A stretch of DNA of 64,000 nt from CAXXOK01 sp963675655 (GTDB taxonomy: Bacteria > Bacillota > Clostridia > Christensenellales > Aristaeellaceae): contig OY776489.1 of the NCBI GenBank assembly GCA_963675655.1, positions 1,612,001 through 1,676,000 on the forward strand. Reading direction: 5' to 3'. Below the pieces are notes generated by a model that did not search any database, was not told where the DNA came from, and worked only from the letters and a program-made list of their open reading frames with translations. A program made the translations under genes and the position numbers. Shown piece after piece: positions 34,037 through 42,644 of the stretch. How positions within the stretch are numbered: position 1 is the first letter of the stretch; each line of letters opens with the position of its first letter.

Positions 34037-34948
34037 TTATTCTTTGGTCAGTACGCTTACGCCGGTGTCGGTGACAGCGCCGCCCAAATCCTGGCCTTCG
34101 AGGGTTTCAACTGCGGCGTCAACGCCCAGTTTGCCCATCACGTCGGGGTTCTGCGCCATGGTGGCCAGCAGGTAACCGTCGTCAATCAGGTTCAGGATCG
34201 CGTCGGACTTATCAAAGCCCACGCCTACGATATCCAGACCGGAAGCTTTGATGGCGTTGCCGGTGCCGGTGGTGGAACCTTCGTTGCAGCCGAAGATACC
34301 CACAACGCCCTGGGTGATGTAGTTTTCAGCGATGGTCTGGCTCTTGGCCGCGTCGCCTTCGCCGTATTGGGTCTCCAGCAGTGTGAAGGCGGTGCCTTCA
34401 AACGCGGAACGGAAGCCCGCTTCCCGTTTTACGGTGGAATCGGTAGCGGCGTTTACGTTTACAATGCCGATGGAGCCTTCGGTGATGCCCTTTTCGGTCA
34501 AGGCGGCGAGCATGGTTTCACCGGCGGTTTTACCGGCGGCCTGGTTATCGGTGGAGAAGGTGGCGACGGCTTCCACGTTGGCGGGAGAGTCGACGTAGAC
34601 GATCTTCACGCCAGCGGCCTGCGCTTCTTTCAAAGCGGAGGAGATGGCATCGGGGCCGTTAGCCGCAACGATGATGGCATTATAGCCGCCCGCGACGGCG
34701 TTGTTAACGCATTCGATCTGCTGGGCGTCATCCTTGGTGTTGGGGGACATAAAGGTGACTTCAACACCGACAGCCGCAGCTTCCGCCTGGGCGCCTTCGT
34801 TCAGTTTTACCCAGTGCTGGTCGATGGAGTCCATCGTGATCAGAGCGATTTTCCAGGCTTGGGAAGCCGTAACGGTGCTTTCGGCAACGGCCGAGAACGC
34901 GGTCAGGCACAGGCAAAGAGCGACGAGAATGGCAAGTGTTTTTTTCAT
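34037..34948 (-). CDS. Sugar ABC transporter substrate-binding protein, RbsB type
   Basis: A 303-residue exported protein with a signal peptide (MKKTLAILVALCLCLTAFSA, cleavage near VAES). The mature part has the ribose-binding fold: 'WKIALITMDSIDQHWVKLNEG', 'VAGGYNAIIVAANGPDAIS', 'VYVDSPANVEAVATFSTDN', 'TDSTVKREAGFRSAFEG' and 'GIFGCNEGSTTGTGNAIK'. AGGAGGG lies about 6 bases before the ATG. It is the last gene of the ATPase-permease-binding protein operon and the likely ligand input to the signalling genes that follow. Confidence 0.93.
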   Translation of the reverse strand: MKKTLAILVALCLCLTAFSAVAESTVTASQAWKIALITMDSIDQHWVKLNEGAQAEAAAVGVEVTFMSPNTKDDAQQIECVNNAVAGGYNAIIVAANGPDAISSALKEAQAAGVKIVYVDSPANVEAVATFSTDNQAAGKTAGETMLAALTEKGITEGSIGIVNVNAATDSTVKREAGFRSAFEGTAFTLLETQYGEGDAAKSQTIAENYITQGVVGIFGCNEGSTTGTGNAIKASGLDIVGVGFDKSDAILNLIDDGYLLATMAQNPDVMGKLGVDAAVETLEGQDLGGAVTDTGVSVLTKE

Positions 34949-35070
34949 GGTATTCCCTCCTGATTTATTTTCTCTATAAGCAGCGTCTGTTGCCGCCTAC
35001 AAATTCGATTGGATTGGGCATCTGGCGGGGGAGGCGGGTATAGTCCCGCTCGTGCCCCACAAGGCGCGGG

Positions 35071-36081
35071 TTACTTGGCGTGTTTGCGCGCCCCTCTGCG
35101 GACGACCACGTCCAGCAGTACCGCGAACACAACGATTACGCCGATGACGATGCGCTGCAGACCAACCTGCGCGCCGATCATATTCAGGCCGTTTTCCAGC
35201 GTCTGCCACACGGCGGCGCCTGCGAAGGTGCCCAGCAGCAGGCCGGTGCCGCCCAGCGGGGAGATGCCGCCGATTACGCCCGCGGCTACGGCATACATTT
35301 CGTACATATTACCGGCTTCCATGTTGCCCATGCTGGCCTGTGCGCAGAGGATCAGGCCGACCATGGCCGCGCAGAACGCCGAGACCATATAGGCTTTCGT
35401 GGTGGTGGCAAACACACTTACGCCGGACAGCTTGGCCGCGTCGGGGTTGGAGCCGATGGCGTATATGTGGCGGCCCGTGCGGGTTTTGGAAAGGAGGAAG
35501 AAAAAGATGAGAAACACCACCACGGCGACCAAAAACGTATTGTATACGCCAAGGCTTCTACCGTAGTAGAAAAAGTTTTGAAAGCTATCGCCCGCTTCCT
35601 TGCCGATGCCGGAGGCGATGGCGTCGGTGTTGCGGTTGCCGTTGACCATGTAGGCGATGCCGCGTGCCACGAACATGGTGCCCAGCGTTGCGATGAACGG
35701 CGGCAGCGATGCTTTGCCAACCAGCAAGCCGTTGATCAGCCCGATCATCAAGCAGCAGGCCAGGGAGATGAGCGCCGCCAGAATCGGGGTGACGCCGTGG
35801 GTCATCATCGTGGCGGAGATCATGGCGCTCATGCCGACTACAGAACCGATGGAAAGGTCGATGTTGCCGGTAATGAGGATATAGCTTTGGCCGATGCCGA
35901 TGATGAGGTATTTGCTCATGGAGCGTAAAAGGTTTTGCACGTTGGCCGAGGAGAACACGTTGGGTTCTTTCAGGCCGAACACGATGTAGATTACAATCAG
36001 CGCCGCAAAAGCGATCATCGCCGACGCCATGCCGCGGATGGCCAGGAACCGGCGGAAAGGGTTAAGACGTTTGATTTGCAT
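35071..36081 (-). CDS. Sugar ABC transporter permease, RbsC type
   Basis: A 336-residue polytopic permease: 'IGIGQSYILITGNIDLSIGS', 'LPPFIATLGTMFVARGIAYM' and the coupling loop 'YAIGSNPDAAKLSGVS' are family motifs. AAGGAGG precedes the ATG. It begins 13 bases after the ATPase stop. Only one permease gene is present, so the channel is presumably a homodimer, unlike the two-permease importer at 11668-13774. Confidence 0.93.
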   Translation of the reverse strand: MQIKRLNPFRRFLAIRGMASAMIAFAALIVIYIVFGLKEPNVFSSANVQNLLRSMSKYLIIGIGQSYILITGNIDLSIGSVVGMSAMISATMMTHGVTPILAALISLACCLMIGLINGLLVGKASLPPFIATLGTMFVARGIAYMVNGNRNTDAIASGIGKEAGDSFQNFFYYGRSLGVYNTFLVAVVVFLIFFFLLSKTRTGRHIYAIGSNPDAAKLSGVSVFATTTKAYMVSAFCAAMVGLILCAQASMGNMEAGNMYEMYAVAAGVIGGISPLGGTGLLLGTFAGAAVWQTLENGLNMIGAQVGLQRIVIGVIVVFAVLLDVVVRRGARKHAK

Positions 36082-36094
36082 TCGTTAATCCTCC

Positions 36095-37609
36095 TTATTC
36101 ATTTGCGACGGCGACTTTCTTTTCAAAGCGCGTTGCGAGCGTTAAAATCTTTTCCTGCGTGGCTTCTTCGGCGCTCATCTCACCGGTGATGCGCCCGTCG
36201 CACATAACGATGATGCGGTCCGAAACCCCCATGATCTCGGGCATTTCGGAGGAAACGAACATTACGGCGATTCCCTGCTGCTTCAGCCGGTTCATCAGGT
36301 GGTAAATTTCCACCTTGGCCGCTACGTCGATGCCGCGGGTTGGCTCGTCAAACATGACCACGCGGGAGTTGCGCGCCAGCCACTTGGCGACGACCACCTT
36401 TTGCTGGTTGCCGCCCGAAAGCGTAGCAACGTCTTTTTCCACCGACGGGGTTTTAATGCGCAGGTTTTCGACCGCTTGGTCGCACATGGCGGTTTCGCGG
36501 TCGCGGCGCACCACGCCGAGCTGGTCGCATACCGTGTCCAGATTGGGCAGCGCGATGTTGTGCCGTATGGAAAGCTTGGTGCAAAGCCCGTCCTTTTTAC
36601 GATCCTCCGGTGCCAGCACGATGCCTGCGCGAATCGCATCCGACACTTTGGCGATGCGTACCGGATGCCCATCCAGCAGGATTTCGCCGCTGTCCTTGGC
36701 ATCCACGCCGAAGATGGCGCGCGTGGTTTCCGTGCGGCCCGCGCCCATGAGGCCTGCAAAACCAACGATTTCGCCTTCGTATAATTCAAAATTGATGTCG
36801 CGCACCATGCGCCCGGCGTTGAGGTGCTTTACCTCAAAAACGCGCTTGCCCCTCTGGCACGTCACCCGCGGGAATTTTTCCTTAATCTCGCGACCCACCA
36901 TGTGGGTGATGATCTCGTTCATACCCGTGTCTTTAAAATGCATGGAGGTGATGTATTGGCCGTCCCGCATGATGGTGACGCGGTCGACGATGTATTGCAG
37001 CTCTTCCAGCCGGTGGGAGATGTATACGATGCCGCAGCCCTTCTCCTTCAGCGCGCGGATGATGCGAAACAGATCGTCGATCTCGCGGGAAGTGAGCGAT
37101 GAGGTCGGCTCGTCCATAATCAGCACACGTGCGTTGGTGGATAGCGCTTTGGCGATTTCCACCATCTGCTGTTTGGAAACCGGCAGCTCGCCCACCACCT
37201 TGTGCGGGTCAAGGTCTATTTTCAGCTCGCCGAGGATTTTACGGGCTTCCGCTTCCATTTCGCGGTTGGACAGGGTGCCCAGCTTGGTTTTTTCCCGTCC
37301 GAGAAAGATGTTTTCGGCAACGGAGAGGTGGCGGCACATGTTCAGCTCCTGGTGGATAATCGCCACGCCCAGCTCCTGCGCCTGCTTAGGGGTTAAATCG
37401 CCTTGTTCCCGGCCGAAAATGACCATCTCGCCGGAATCGCGTGTGTAAACGCCGCTGAGGATTTTCATCAGCGTGCTTTTCCCCGCGCCATTTTCGCCCA
37501 GCAGCGCCATCACCTCGCCGGAACAAAGCTCGAAATGCACATCGTCCAGCGCTTTCACACCCGGAAAGGTCTTGTTGATGTGCTCCATTTTTACGATCAC
37601 TTCGCCCAT
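36095..37609 (-). CDS. Sugar ABC transporter ATP-binding protein, RbsA/MglA type
   Basis: A 504-residue tandem ATPase with intact motifs: Walker A GENGAGKS, Walker B 'VLIMDEPTSSLTSREID', H-loop YISHRLEE, a second domain with 'GLMGAGRTETTRAIFG', signature 'LSGGNQQKVVVAKWLARN' and 'VMFDEPTRGIDVAAK'. It is the working counterpart of the degenerate paralogue at 29617. A promoter-like TTTACA-16-TATACT lies about 40-70 bases upstream. The first gene of the operon. Confidence 0.94.
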   Translation of the reverse strand: MGEVIVKMEHINKTFPGVKALDDVHFELCSGEVMALLGENGAGKSTLMKILSGVYTRDSGEMVIFGREQGDLTPKQAQELGVAIIHQELNMCRHLSVAENIFLGREKTKLGTLSNREMEAEARKILGELKIDLDPHKVVGELPVSKQQMVEIAKALSTNARVLIMDEPTSSLTSREIDDLFRIIRALKEKGCGIVYISHRLEELQYIVDRVTIMRDGQYITSMHFKDTGMNEIITHMVGREIKEKFPRVTCQRGKRVFEVKHLNAGRMVRDINFELYEGEIVGFAGLMGAGRTETTRAIFGVDAKDSGEILLDGHPVRIAKVSDAIRAGIVLAPEDRKKDGLCTKLSIRHNIALPNLDTVCDQLGVVRRDRETAMCDQAVENLRIKTPSVEKDVATLSGGNQQKVVVAKWLARNSRVVMFDEPTRGIDVAAKVEIYHLMNRLKQQGIAVMFVSSEMPEIMGVSDRIIVMCDGRITGEMSAEEATQEKILTLATRFEKKVAVANE

Positions 37610-37649
37610 GGGTTTTGATCACCGTCTTTCAAACGCTCTTCTTGCAATA

Positions 37650-37677
37650 AGTATATCATTGGCACTGGCGCTGTAAA
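37650..37677 (-). promoter_or_regulatory. Promoter of the second ribose-type importer
   Basis: Minus strand: TTTACA (37677-37672), 16-base spacer, TATACT (37655-37650), about 40 bases before the ATPase start. The rest of the 426-base gap 37610-38035 contains only the terminator at 37800. A YesN-type target box would be expected here but was not identified. Confidence 0.6.
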
Positions 37678-37799
37678 GGACGGAAAATTCCGATCTGGGG
37701 GGGAAAAATACCTGTCTTTTATGGGAGAGAGTTGACCGGATGTGAATGGTTTGCCAAAATATACCACTGGATGGGGCAGATGGCAGATCATTTATGCGT

Positions 37800-37823
37800 A
37801 AAAAAACCCGCCTTTCCGGCGGG
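37800..37823 (-). terminator. Rho-independent terminator of the ROK gene
   Basis: Minus strand: CCCGCC-GGAAA-type loop-GGCGGG followed by TTTTTTT, about 210 bases past the ROK stop codon. Confidence 0.75.
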
Positions 37824-38035
37824 AGCGGCCTGATCCAAAAGCCCAGGTTTTGTGGCCGGTTACGGGATGGCAGGGGAGGTGTTTTCAAGCAGGTAAGCGT
37901 ACCCCTTGACGTCCCTGCTTTCTACCATACCGGACTTTGAAACGGCTGATCGTGTGATTGCAAAGCGATGCTTGATACCCCCTAACTCCGCCTTTTTGGC
38001 TGGGCCGGGAATAAGGTGCATGGCTTTTATAGGGT

Positions 38036-38986
38036 TTACGCCTGCTCCTGCGCCTGTTTCGCCAGTGCAAGCGCCGCGTAATCGCCAATCCGGTCGCCGA
38101 GTTTTGCCGGAAGGATTTGCACTGCCGCCAGCGCGCGGGGGATCGCATCCACCGCAAGCGCCTTGTGCATGGATGGCGCCAGTAAATCGCCGCTGCGGGC
38201 GTAGATGGAACCCAGCACGATGCGCTCGGGATTGAGCAGGTCGATCACCAGCGCAAGCCCGCGGCCCAGTGCCGTGCCCGCACGCTCGTATACTTCTAGC
38301 GCTGCGGGGTCGCCCGCCCGCGCAGCCAATGCGACGCTTTTAGCGCTGATGGGATCATCCTGCCAGTAGGCGGGGGTTTCGCCCCGCTGGTGGTAGGCTT
38401 CGCCCACGGCAATCGCCAGCCGCCGGATGCCGCCGCCGGAGCAGTAGCCCTCAAACGAGCCGAGCTTGCCGTATCCGGCGGGGCCATAATCCGTCAGCCG
38501 CCAGTGGCCTACCTCGCCCGCGTCGCCCGTTGCGCCGCGGTAGAGTTGATTGTTCAGTATCAGGCCAGCGCCAAAGCCTGTACCAAAGGTGAAAAAGGCC
38601 ATCGAGCGTGCGCCCTGCCCAGCGCCCCAGCGCCATTCTGCCAGTGCGCAGGCGTTGGCGTCATTTTCCAGCACGCAAGGGGCGTGCAGCTGCTCCTGCA
38701 CTAGCTGGGTGAGCGATACGCCTTTCCACCCCGGTAGATTGGGCGGGTTTTGCAGCTCGCCGCTTTCACTGTCCAGCGGGCCGCCCGCGCTGATGCCGAC
38801 GCCCGCGATGCGCTGCCCCCGGCAAAGCGTTTCCGCGGTCTGGCAAAACCAGTCCATGGCTGTTTGCTGCTGCGCGGGGGTCTTAATCTCCTCGCGGGCG
38901 GTAATGCGAAAGCCGTCCGCCGTTTGTGTGCCGAGGCTTACGGCGCATTTGGTGCCGCCAATATCCATGCCGACATATATACTCAT
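38036..38986 (-). CDS. ROK family sugar kinase
   Basis: A 316-residue ROK protein. The phosphate-binding DIGGTK motif lies near residues 8-13, and 'GISAGGPLDSESGELQNPPN', 'CVLENDANACALAEWRWGAG' and 'TFGTGFGAGLILNN' match sugar kinases such as glucokinase or N-acylhexosamine kinase. The usual CxCGxxGC zinc cluster is missing; the equivalent stretch is 'GHWRLTDYGPAGYGKLGSFE'. No DNA-binding domain is present, so it is a kinase and not a repressor. ATG 38986 has AAGGGAG 7 bases upstream and overlaps the SIS gene by 4 bases. It probably phosphorylates the imported sugar. Confidence 0.88.
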   Translation of the reverse strand: MSIYVGMDIGGTKCAVSLGTQTADGFRITAREEIKTPAQQQTAMDWFCQTAETLCRGQRIAGVGISAGGPLDSESGELQNPPNLPGWKGVSLTQLVQEQLHAPCVLENDANACALAEWRWGAGQGARSMAFFTFGTGFGAGLILNNQLYRGATGDAGEVGHWRLTDYGPAGYGKLGSFEGYCSGGGIRRLAIAVGEAYHQRGETPAYWQDDPISAKSVALAARAGDPAALEVYERAGTALGRGLALVIDLLNPERIVLGSIYARSGDLLAPSMHKALAVDAIPRALAAVQILPAKLGDRIGDYAALALAKQAQEQA

Positions 38987-39633
38987 GCTTTTTCTCCCTT
39001 GCCGAACAAGGTCTCTTCCAGTGCGATGCACAGCGCGTGGTAGAGCGGTAAATGCAGCTCCTGTACGCGGTAGGTTTCTTGCGCGGGTGCTTTTACGCAC
39101 ACGTCGCAAAGTGCCGCCAGCTTACCGCCGCCTTCGCCTGTCAGGCCGATAATGCCTGCGCCCCTCGCCTTGGCGGCGATGGCCGCCGCGCATACGTTTT
39201 TCGCATTGCCGGAGGTGGAAATACCCAGCAGCACATCCCCGGGGCGAGCGTAGGCAAACGCCTGCTGCGCGTAGGTCAGCTCGCCCTCCACGTCGTTGGC
39301 GAAAGCGGTGCTCATACCGTTTAGATTGCTTAGCACAATTACCGGCAGCGCGCGCTGCAGCCGGGCGGCGATGCGGCCGTCGTCGCCCGCGATGGCAAGG
39401 CTCGTTTTCTCCGCCTGTGTCAGTGGACGCTGTAATAAAAAGCCTTTCATCAGCTCGCCCGCGATGTGCTCGCAATCGCAGGCACTGCCGCCGTTGCCGC
39501 ACAGCAGCAGCTTGCCGCCGTTTTGAAAACGGGTCAGCAAAAGAGCATACGCAGCCTGCAATTCGTCTATCATGCTGTTCAGGGCAGGGCGCTCCAAAGC
39601 CAGCGCCCGGAAAGCGGGATGATATTCGCTCAT
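38983..39633 (-). CDS. SIS-domain sugar-phosphate isomerase (GmhA/DiaA-like)
   Basis: A ~216-residue SIS-domain protein of the phosphoheptose isomerase-like group: 'GGKLLLCGNGGSACDCEHIAGELMKGF' is the substrate-phosphate loop (read in parts LLCGNGGSACDCEH and AGELMKGF) and 'PGDVLLGISTSGNAKNV' the second. 'AFANDVEGELTYAQQAFAYA' is also typical. Members isomerise sedoheptulose-7-phosphate or bind sugar phosphates. The coupled ROK kinase suggests a sugar phosphate supplied by the kinase. ATG 39633 is preferred, although a GTG 7 codons upstream is possible. Confidence 0.85.
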   Translation of the reverse strand: MSEYHPAFRALALERPALNSMIDELQAAYALLLTRFQNGGKLLLCGNGGSACDCEHIAGELMKGFLLQRPLTQAEKTSLAIAGDDGRIAARLQRALPVIVLSNLNGMSTAFANDVEGELTYAQQAFAYARPGDVLLGISTSGNAKNVCAAAIAAKARGAGIIGLTGEGGGKLAALCDVCVKAPAQETYRVQELHLPLYHALCIALEETLFGKGEKA

Positions 39634-39953
39634 GGTTTGAATCGATCCTTTCACGGGGCGGTGCGCCCCCTGTTATTCGTTCATGGTATTTCCCCGCGAA
39701 AAGCGGAATCCCTTTTTACGGATTTTCATAAAGGCGGAATATGGCGTTTTCAAGCGTGCCGTATTCCGTGCCGGAAACGGGATGAGGCAAGGGGTTACGC
39801 GGCAGCTGCAGCCGCAAAAAAATTTTCTGTGCTTCGGTCTTTGGCGCAGCAAGGCGGGAAAAGTGAAAACCGTGGCGGCGCACTTGCTCCTTTCGGGAGA
39901 GTAAAAGCCATCCCGGCTGTTGGGAGAAAGAAGCGGTTATGCGGCGCAGGCCA

Positions 39954-39982
39954 TTGTCACAGCGCAAAAACTTCGGTATGAT
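39954..39982 (+). promoter_or_regulatory. Sigma-A promoter of the acetyltransferase gene
   Basis: TTGTCA (39954-39959), 17-base spacer, TATGAT (39977-39982), about 45 bases before the start codon. The other 300 bases of the gap 39655-39953 show nothing recognisable. Confidence 0.72.
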
Positions 39983-40025
39983 AGTGCCTGCGGGATGCCT
40001 GTAAAGTACGGCAGGAAACGGAGCA

Positions 40026-40562
40026 ATGCACATGAATCTTACTTTCCGGTATGCGGAAAAAGCCGACGCCGCGTTGATACTGCAATTTATTAAAGGGTTA
40101 GCCGAATACGAAAAAATGCTGGATCAGGTGATCGCCACCGAGGAACTGTTGACCGAATGGCTTTTTGCGCAGCGCAAGGCGGAAGTGCTCTTTGCGCTGC
40201 AGGATGGCAGGGAGGTCGGCTTTGCGCTGTTCTTCCACAATTTTTCGACGTTTCTGGGTCGCTCTGGTTTGTATTTGGAGGACTTGTATGTGCTGCCCGA
40301 TTGCCGGGGGCGCGGCTATGGCAAAGCCATTTTGCAAAAGCTGGCGCAGATTGCCGTGGACCGTGGCTGCGGTCGGCTGGAATGGTGGTGCCTTGATTGG
40401 AACCGGCCGAGTATCGACTTTTATCTGTCGCTGGGCGCACAGCCGATGCGGGATTGGACGGTGTACCGCCTGACCGGCGATACACTGAAGCGGCTTGCTG
40501 AAAAAGACCCCTCTGCGGTACCAACTGCGCCTTTTAAACAGGCGGATTCATCTTGCACGTAA
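40026..40562 (+). CDS. GNAT-family N-acetyltransferase (diamine acetyltransferase-like)
   Basis: A 178-residue protein of the GNAT fold, with similarity to spermidine/diamine acetyltransferases: 'YEKMLDQVIATEELLTEWLF', 'FFHNFSTFLGRSGLYLEDLY' and the acetyl-CoA loop 'LPDCRGRGYGKAILQKLAQI' (R-x-x-G-x-G/A). It transfers acetyl from acetyl-CoA to an amine. It has its own promoter and a strong terminator. ATG 40032 is an alternative start with better spacing from GGAG. Confidence 0.88.
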   Translation: MHMNLTFRYAEKADAALILQFIKGLAEYEKMLDQVIATEELLTEWLFAQRKAEVLFALQDGREVGFALFFHNFSTFLGRSGLYLEDLYVLPDCRGRGYGKAILQKLAQIAVDRGCGRLEWWCLDWNRPSIDFYLSLGAQPMRDWTVYRLTGDTLKRLAEKDPSAVPTAPFKQADSSCT

Positions 40563-40581
40563 GAAATTCTGGAACAGACTG

Positions 40582-40610
40582 AAAAGAGCGGCTATGCCGC
40601 TCTTTTCTTT
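40582..40610. terminator. Bidirectional Rho-independent terminator
   Basis: GAAAAGAGCGGC-TAT-GCCGCTCTTTTC, a near-perfect symmetrical stem with A- and T-tracts. It serves both the acetyltransferase gene and the convergent GH172 gene, which ends at 40618. Confidence 0.88.
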
Positions 40611-40617
40611 TGGTATT

Positions 40618-41721
40618 TTACCTGGGCCAGCGCATCGGCGCGGAGGGCAGCGCCGGAAACGCGCCGTGCGGTTCGGTCTGATACCAATAGGCGACCGAGC
40701 AAACATCGTCCTGCCGCTCAAACAGCCCCAGCTCGCTCACGCCGATTTGCTGTATCTCCACCCGTAAATCCTGCTCAAACAGCACCGGATCGGGGATATG
40801 CCAGCGGTAAAAGCTGCGCATGGGCGGGCAATCGCGGTTGAAATACTCGTTGTGAAAATCGTCGTCACGGGAGTAGAACGGGTAGCCCATAAAGGGCGTG
40901 CAATATGTTTTTTCCAGCATATGGCCGCGCTCGTCCGTTTCCCCGCCAAACGACCACGCCCCGCCGAAGTAATCCTCCGTGCCGGTGGAACACTGGCTGG
41001 GGTAGGGATCGTCCCCGTCGATGTAAAATTTCATTTCGCCCTCGCCCCACCAGTACCGCTCCAGCGCGGCAATGCCAAGGTAGGTGCCAATGTAATGGCC
41101 GCGTCCTTTTACGCCGTCCAGCAGCACATAATCCTTTTGCAGGGCGGTTAGGCGCTCCCGCCGCCATTGCGCGTGGAAACTGGCGGTATCGGCGGGCAGA
41201 TCGTCGGTGAGCACATAATCAATCTGGTAGAAAAACGCGGGCAGGTCGCCGGCGTGCTGGTTTTCCAGCGTAATACGGGCATGGGTGCGAAACGGCATGG
41301 GAATAAAGCAGTTCATCGCGCCTTTGGGGTTGACCGCCACCAGCAACGAGTTTACGTCATACGCGCGGGCAAACCCGTTAAGGAAAAAGTCGCCCAGAGG
41401 GCATTCGACCGAAGGGGTTTCCTCCTCATCCCAATACATACGCAGCACCAGATCGCGCAGCACAAAACGGCCGTGCTCGGTGCGGTTGGGTATGGTGCAC
41501 CAAATGTGCTGGATGACGCCGCTGCCCGCAATATCGCCCAGCACTACGGTTTCGCCCGCGGGCAGGGTTTTCAGGCAAGGCATTCCCTTGCGGGACGGAC
41601 CCAGCGCACTGGGGACTTTGCAGGCTTCGCCCTTACCGCCAGTGCGGTTTTCCCCGTTGATGGAGCAGGAGCGTCCGCCGCGCAGCAGGGGCAGACTGCC
41701 GAATAAAAACCCGTTGTACAT
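40618..41721 (-). CDS. GH172 family glycosidase (DUF2961)
   Basis: A 367-residue protein of the DUF2961 family, now GH172, whose characterised members act on alpha-D-fructofuranosides, difructose anhydride or D-arabinofuranosides. Family segments are 'SGVIQHIWCTIPNRTEHGRF', 'VECPLGDFFLNGFA', 'YWWGEGEMKFYIDGDDPYPS' and 'GTEDYFGGAWSFGG'. No signal peptide, so it acts in the cytoplasm. It is the last gene of the CUT1 importer operon and probably cleaves the imported oligosaccharide. Confidence 0.88.
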   Translation of the reverse strand: MYNGFLFGSLPLLRGGRSCSINGENRTGGKGEACKVPSALGPSRKGMPCLKTLPAGETVVLGDIAGSGVIQHIWCTIPNRTEHGRFVLRDLVLRMYWDEEETPSVECPLGDFFLNGFARAYDVNSLLVAVNPKGAMNCFIPMPFRTHARITLENQHAGDLPAFFYQIDYVLTDDLPADTASFHAQWRRERLTALQKDYVLLDGVKGRGHYIGTYLGIAALERYWWGEGEMKFYIDGDDPYPSQCSTGTEDYFGGAWSFGGETDERGHMLEKTYCTPFMGYPFYSRDDDFHNEYFNRDCPPMRSFYRWHIPDPVLFEQDLRVEIQQIGVSELGLFERQDDVCSVAYWYQTEPHGAFPALPSAPMRWPR

Positions 41722-41749
41722 GTGTAAAACCTCCCTTTTGTGAGGTCGG

Positions 41750-42628
41750 CTACTGTTTTACGCTGCCGGCCATAATGCCTTCCATAATCTTTTTTTCAAA
41801 CACCAGAACGAAGATTACAATCGGCAGGATGATGATGCAGCCGATCGCGGAAATCATATCCCACGGCACATCGTACGTGTTGCGGCGCGGCACCGTGGTA
41901 ATGCCGACGCTGAGCACATCGATGCGGTTGGCGAAGAACAGGGGCGTAAACAAATCGTTTAGGCAGGTGATGAAATTGATGATCGCGATGGTTGCGATGG
42001 CCGGGGTCAGCAGCGGCAGGATGATTTGAAAGAGCTTTTGCACAAAGTTTGCGCCGTCCACCTCGGCTGCTTCCTCAATGGAATAGGGCATTTGCTGTAC
42101 GAAGTTCATCAGTATCAGCACCGAAAATGGAATCAGCGCGCTGGTGTACAAAATAATCAGCCCCGGATAGGTATCCACCAGTTTGAGGACGCGGAAAAAA
42201 TCGTACGCGGTTCGGGCGGTTACGATGCCTGGAATCAGCATGGAAAACAGCAGCGCTAAGTAGGAAACCTTCATGCTGATGCTGTCAAACCGCGCGAAGG
42301 CGTAGGCTGCCGTCATGCCGAACAGGATGGAAAACGCCAGCGCGAACGCGGTAATGAGTAGGGTGTTGTATATTTTATTGGCAATGCCCATATCGCTGAA
42401 GGCGCGCACGTAGTTGTCAAACGTTGGGTGCAGCGGAATGTAATTGATGGGGCTGGTGTACAGCTCTGAGGACGGGGTGATGGAGGAAATGAAAATCCAC
42501 CACAGCGGCAGCAGAATAATAAAGCAGATCAAGGCCGTCAGGCTCCAGCGCAGGATGCTAACGCCTACTTTGCGGCGGGACAGGCGACGCTTCGGAGCCG
42601 CCTTCGGGTTGGTTACAGCGGTTAACAT
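41750..42628 (-). CDS. Sugar ABC transporter permease, MalG type
   Basis: A 292-residue CUT1 permease. The N-terminal helix follows a basic stretch, and the family motifs 'LFGMTAAYAFARFDSIS', the coupling loop 'YSIEEAAEVDGANFVQ' (EAA loop) and the C-terminal 'EKKIMEGIMAGSVK' are present. It lies 16 bases after the MalF-type gene. No ATPase gene is in the operon. Confidence 0.92.
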   Translation of the reverse strand: MLTAVTNPKAAPKRRLSRRKVGVSILRWSLTALICFIILLPLWWIFISSITPSSELYTSPINYIPLHPTFDNYVRAFSDMGIANKIYNTLLITAFALAFSILFGMTAAYAFARFDSISMKVSYLALLFSMLIPGIVTARTAYDFFRVLKLVDTYPGLIILYTSALIPFSVLILMNFVQQMPYSIEEAAEVDGANFVQKLFQIILPLLTPAIATIAIINFITCLNDLFTPLFFANRIDVLSVGITTVPRRNTYDVPWDMISAIGCIIILPIVIFVLVFEKKIMEGIMAGSVKQ

Positions 42629-42644
42629 ATTCAGGTCACCTTCC

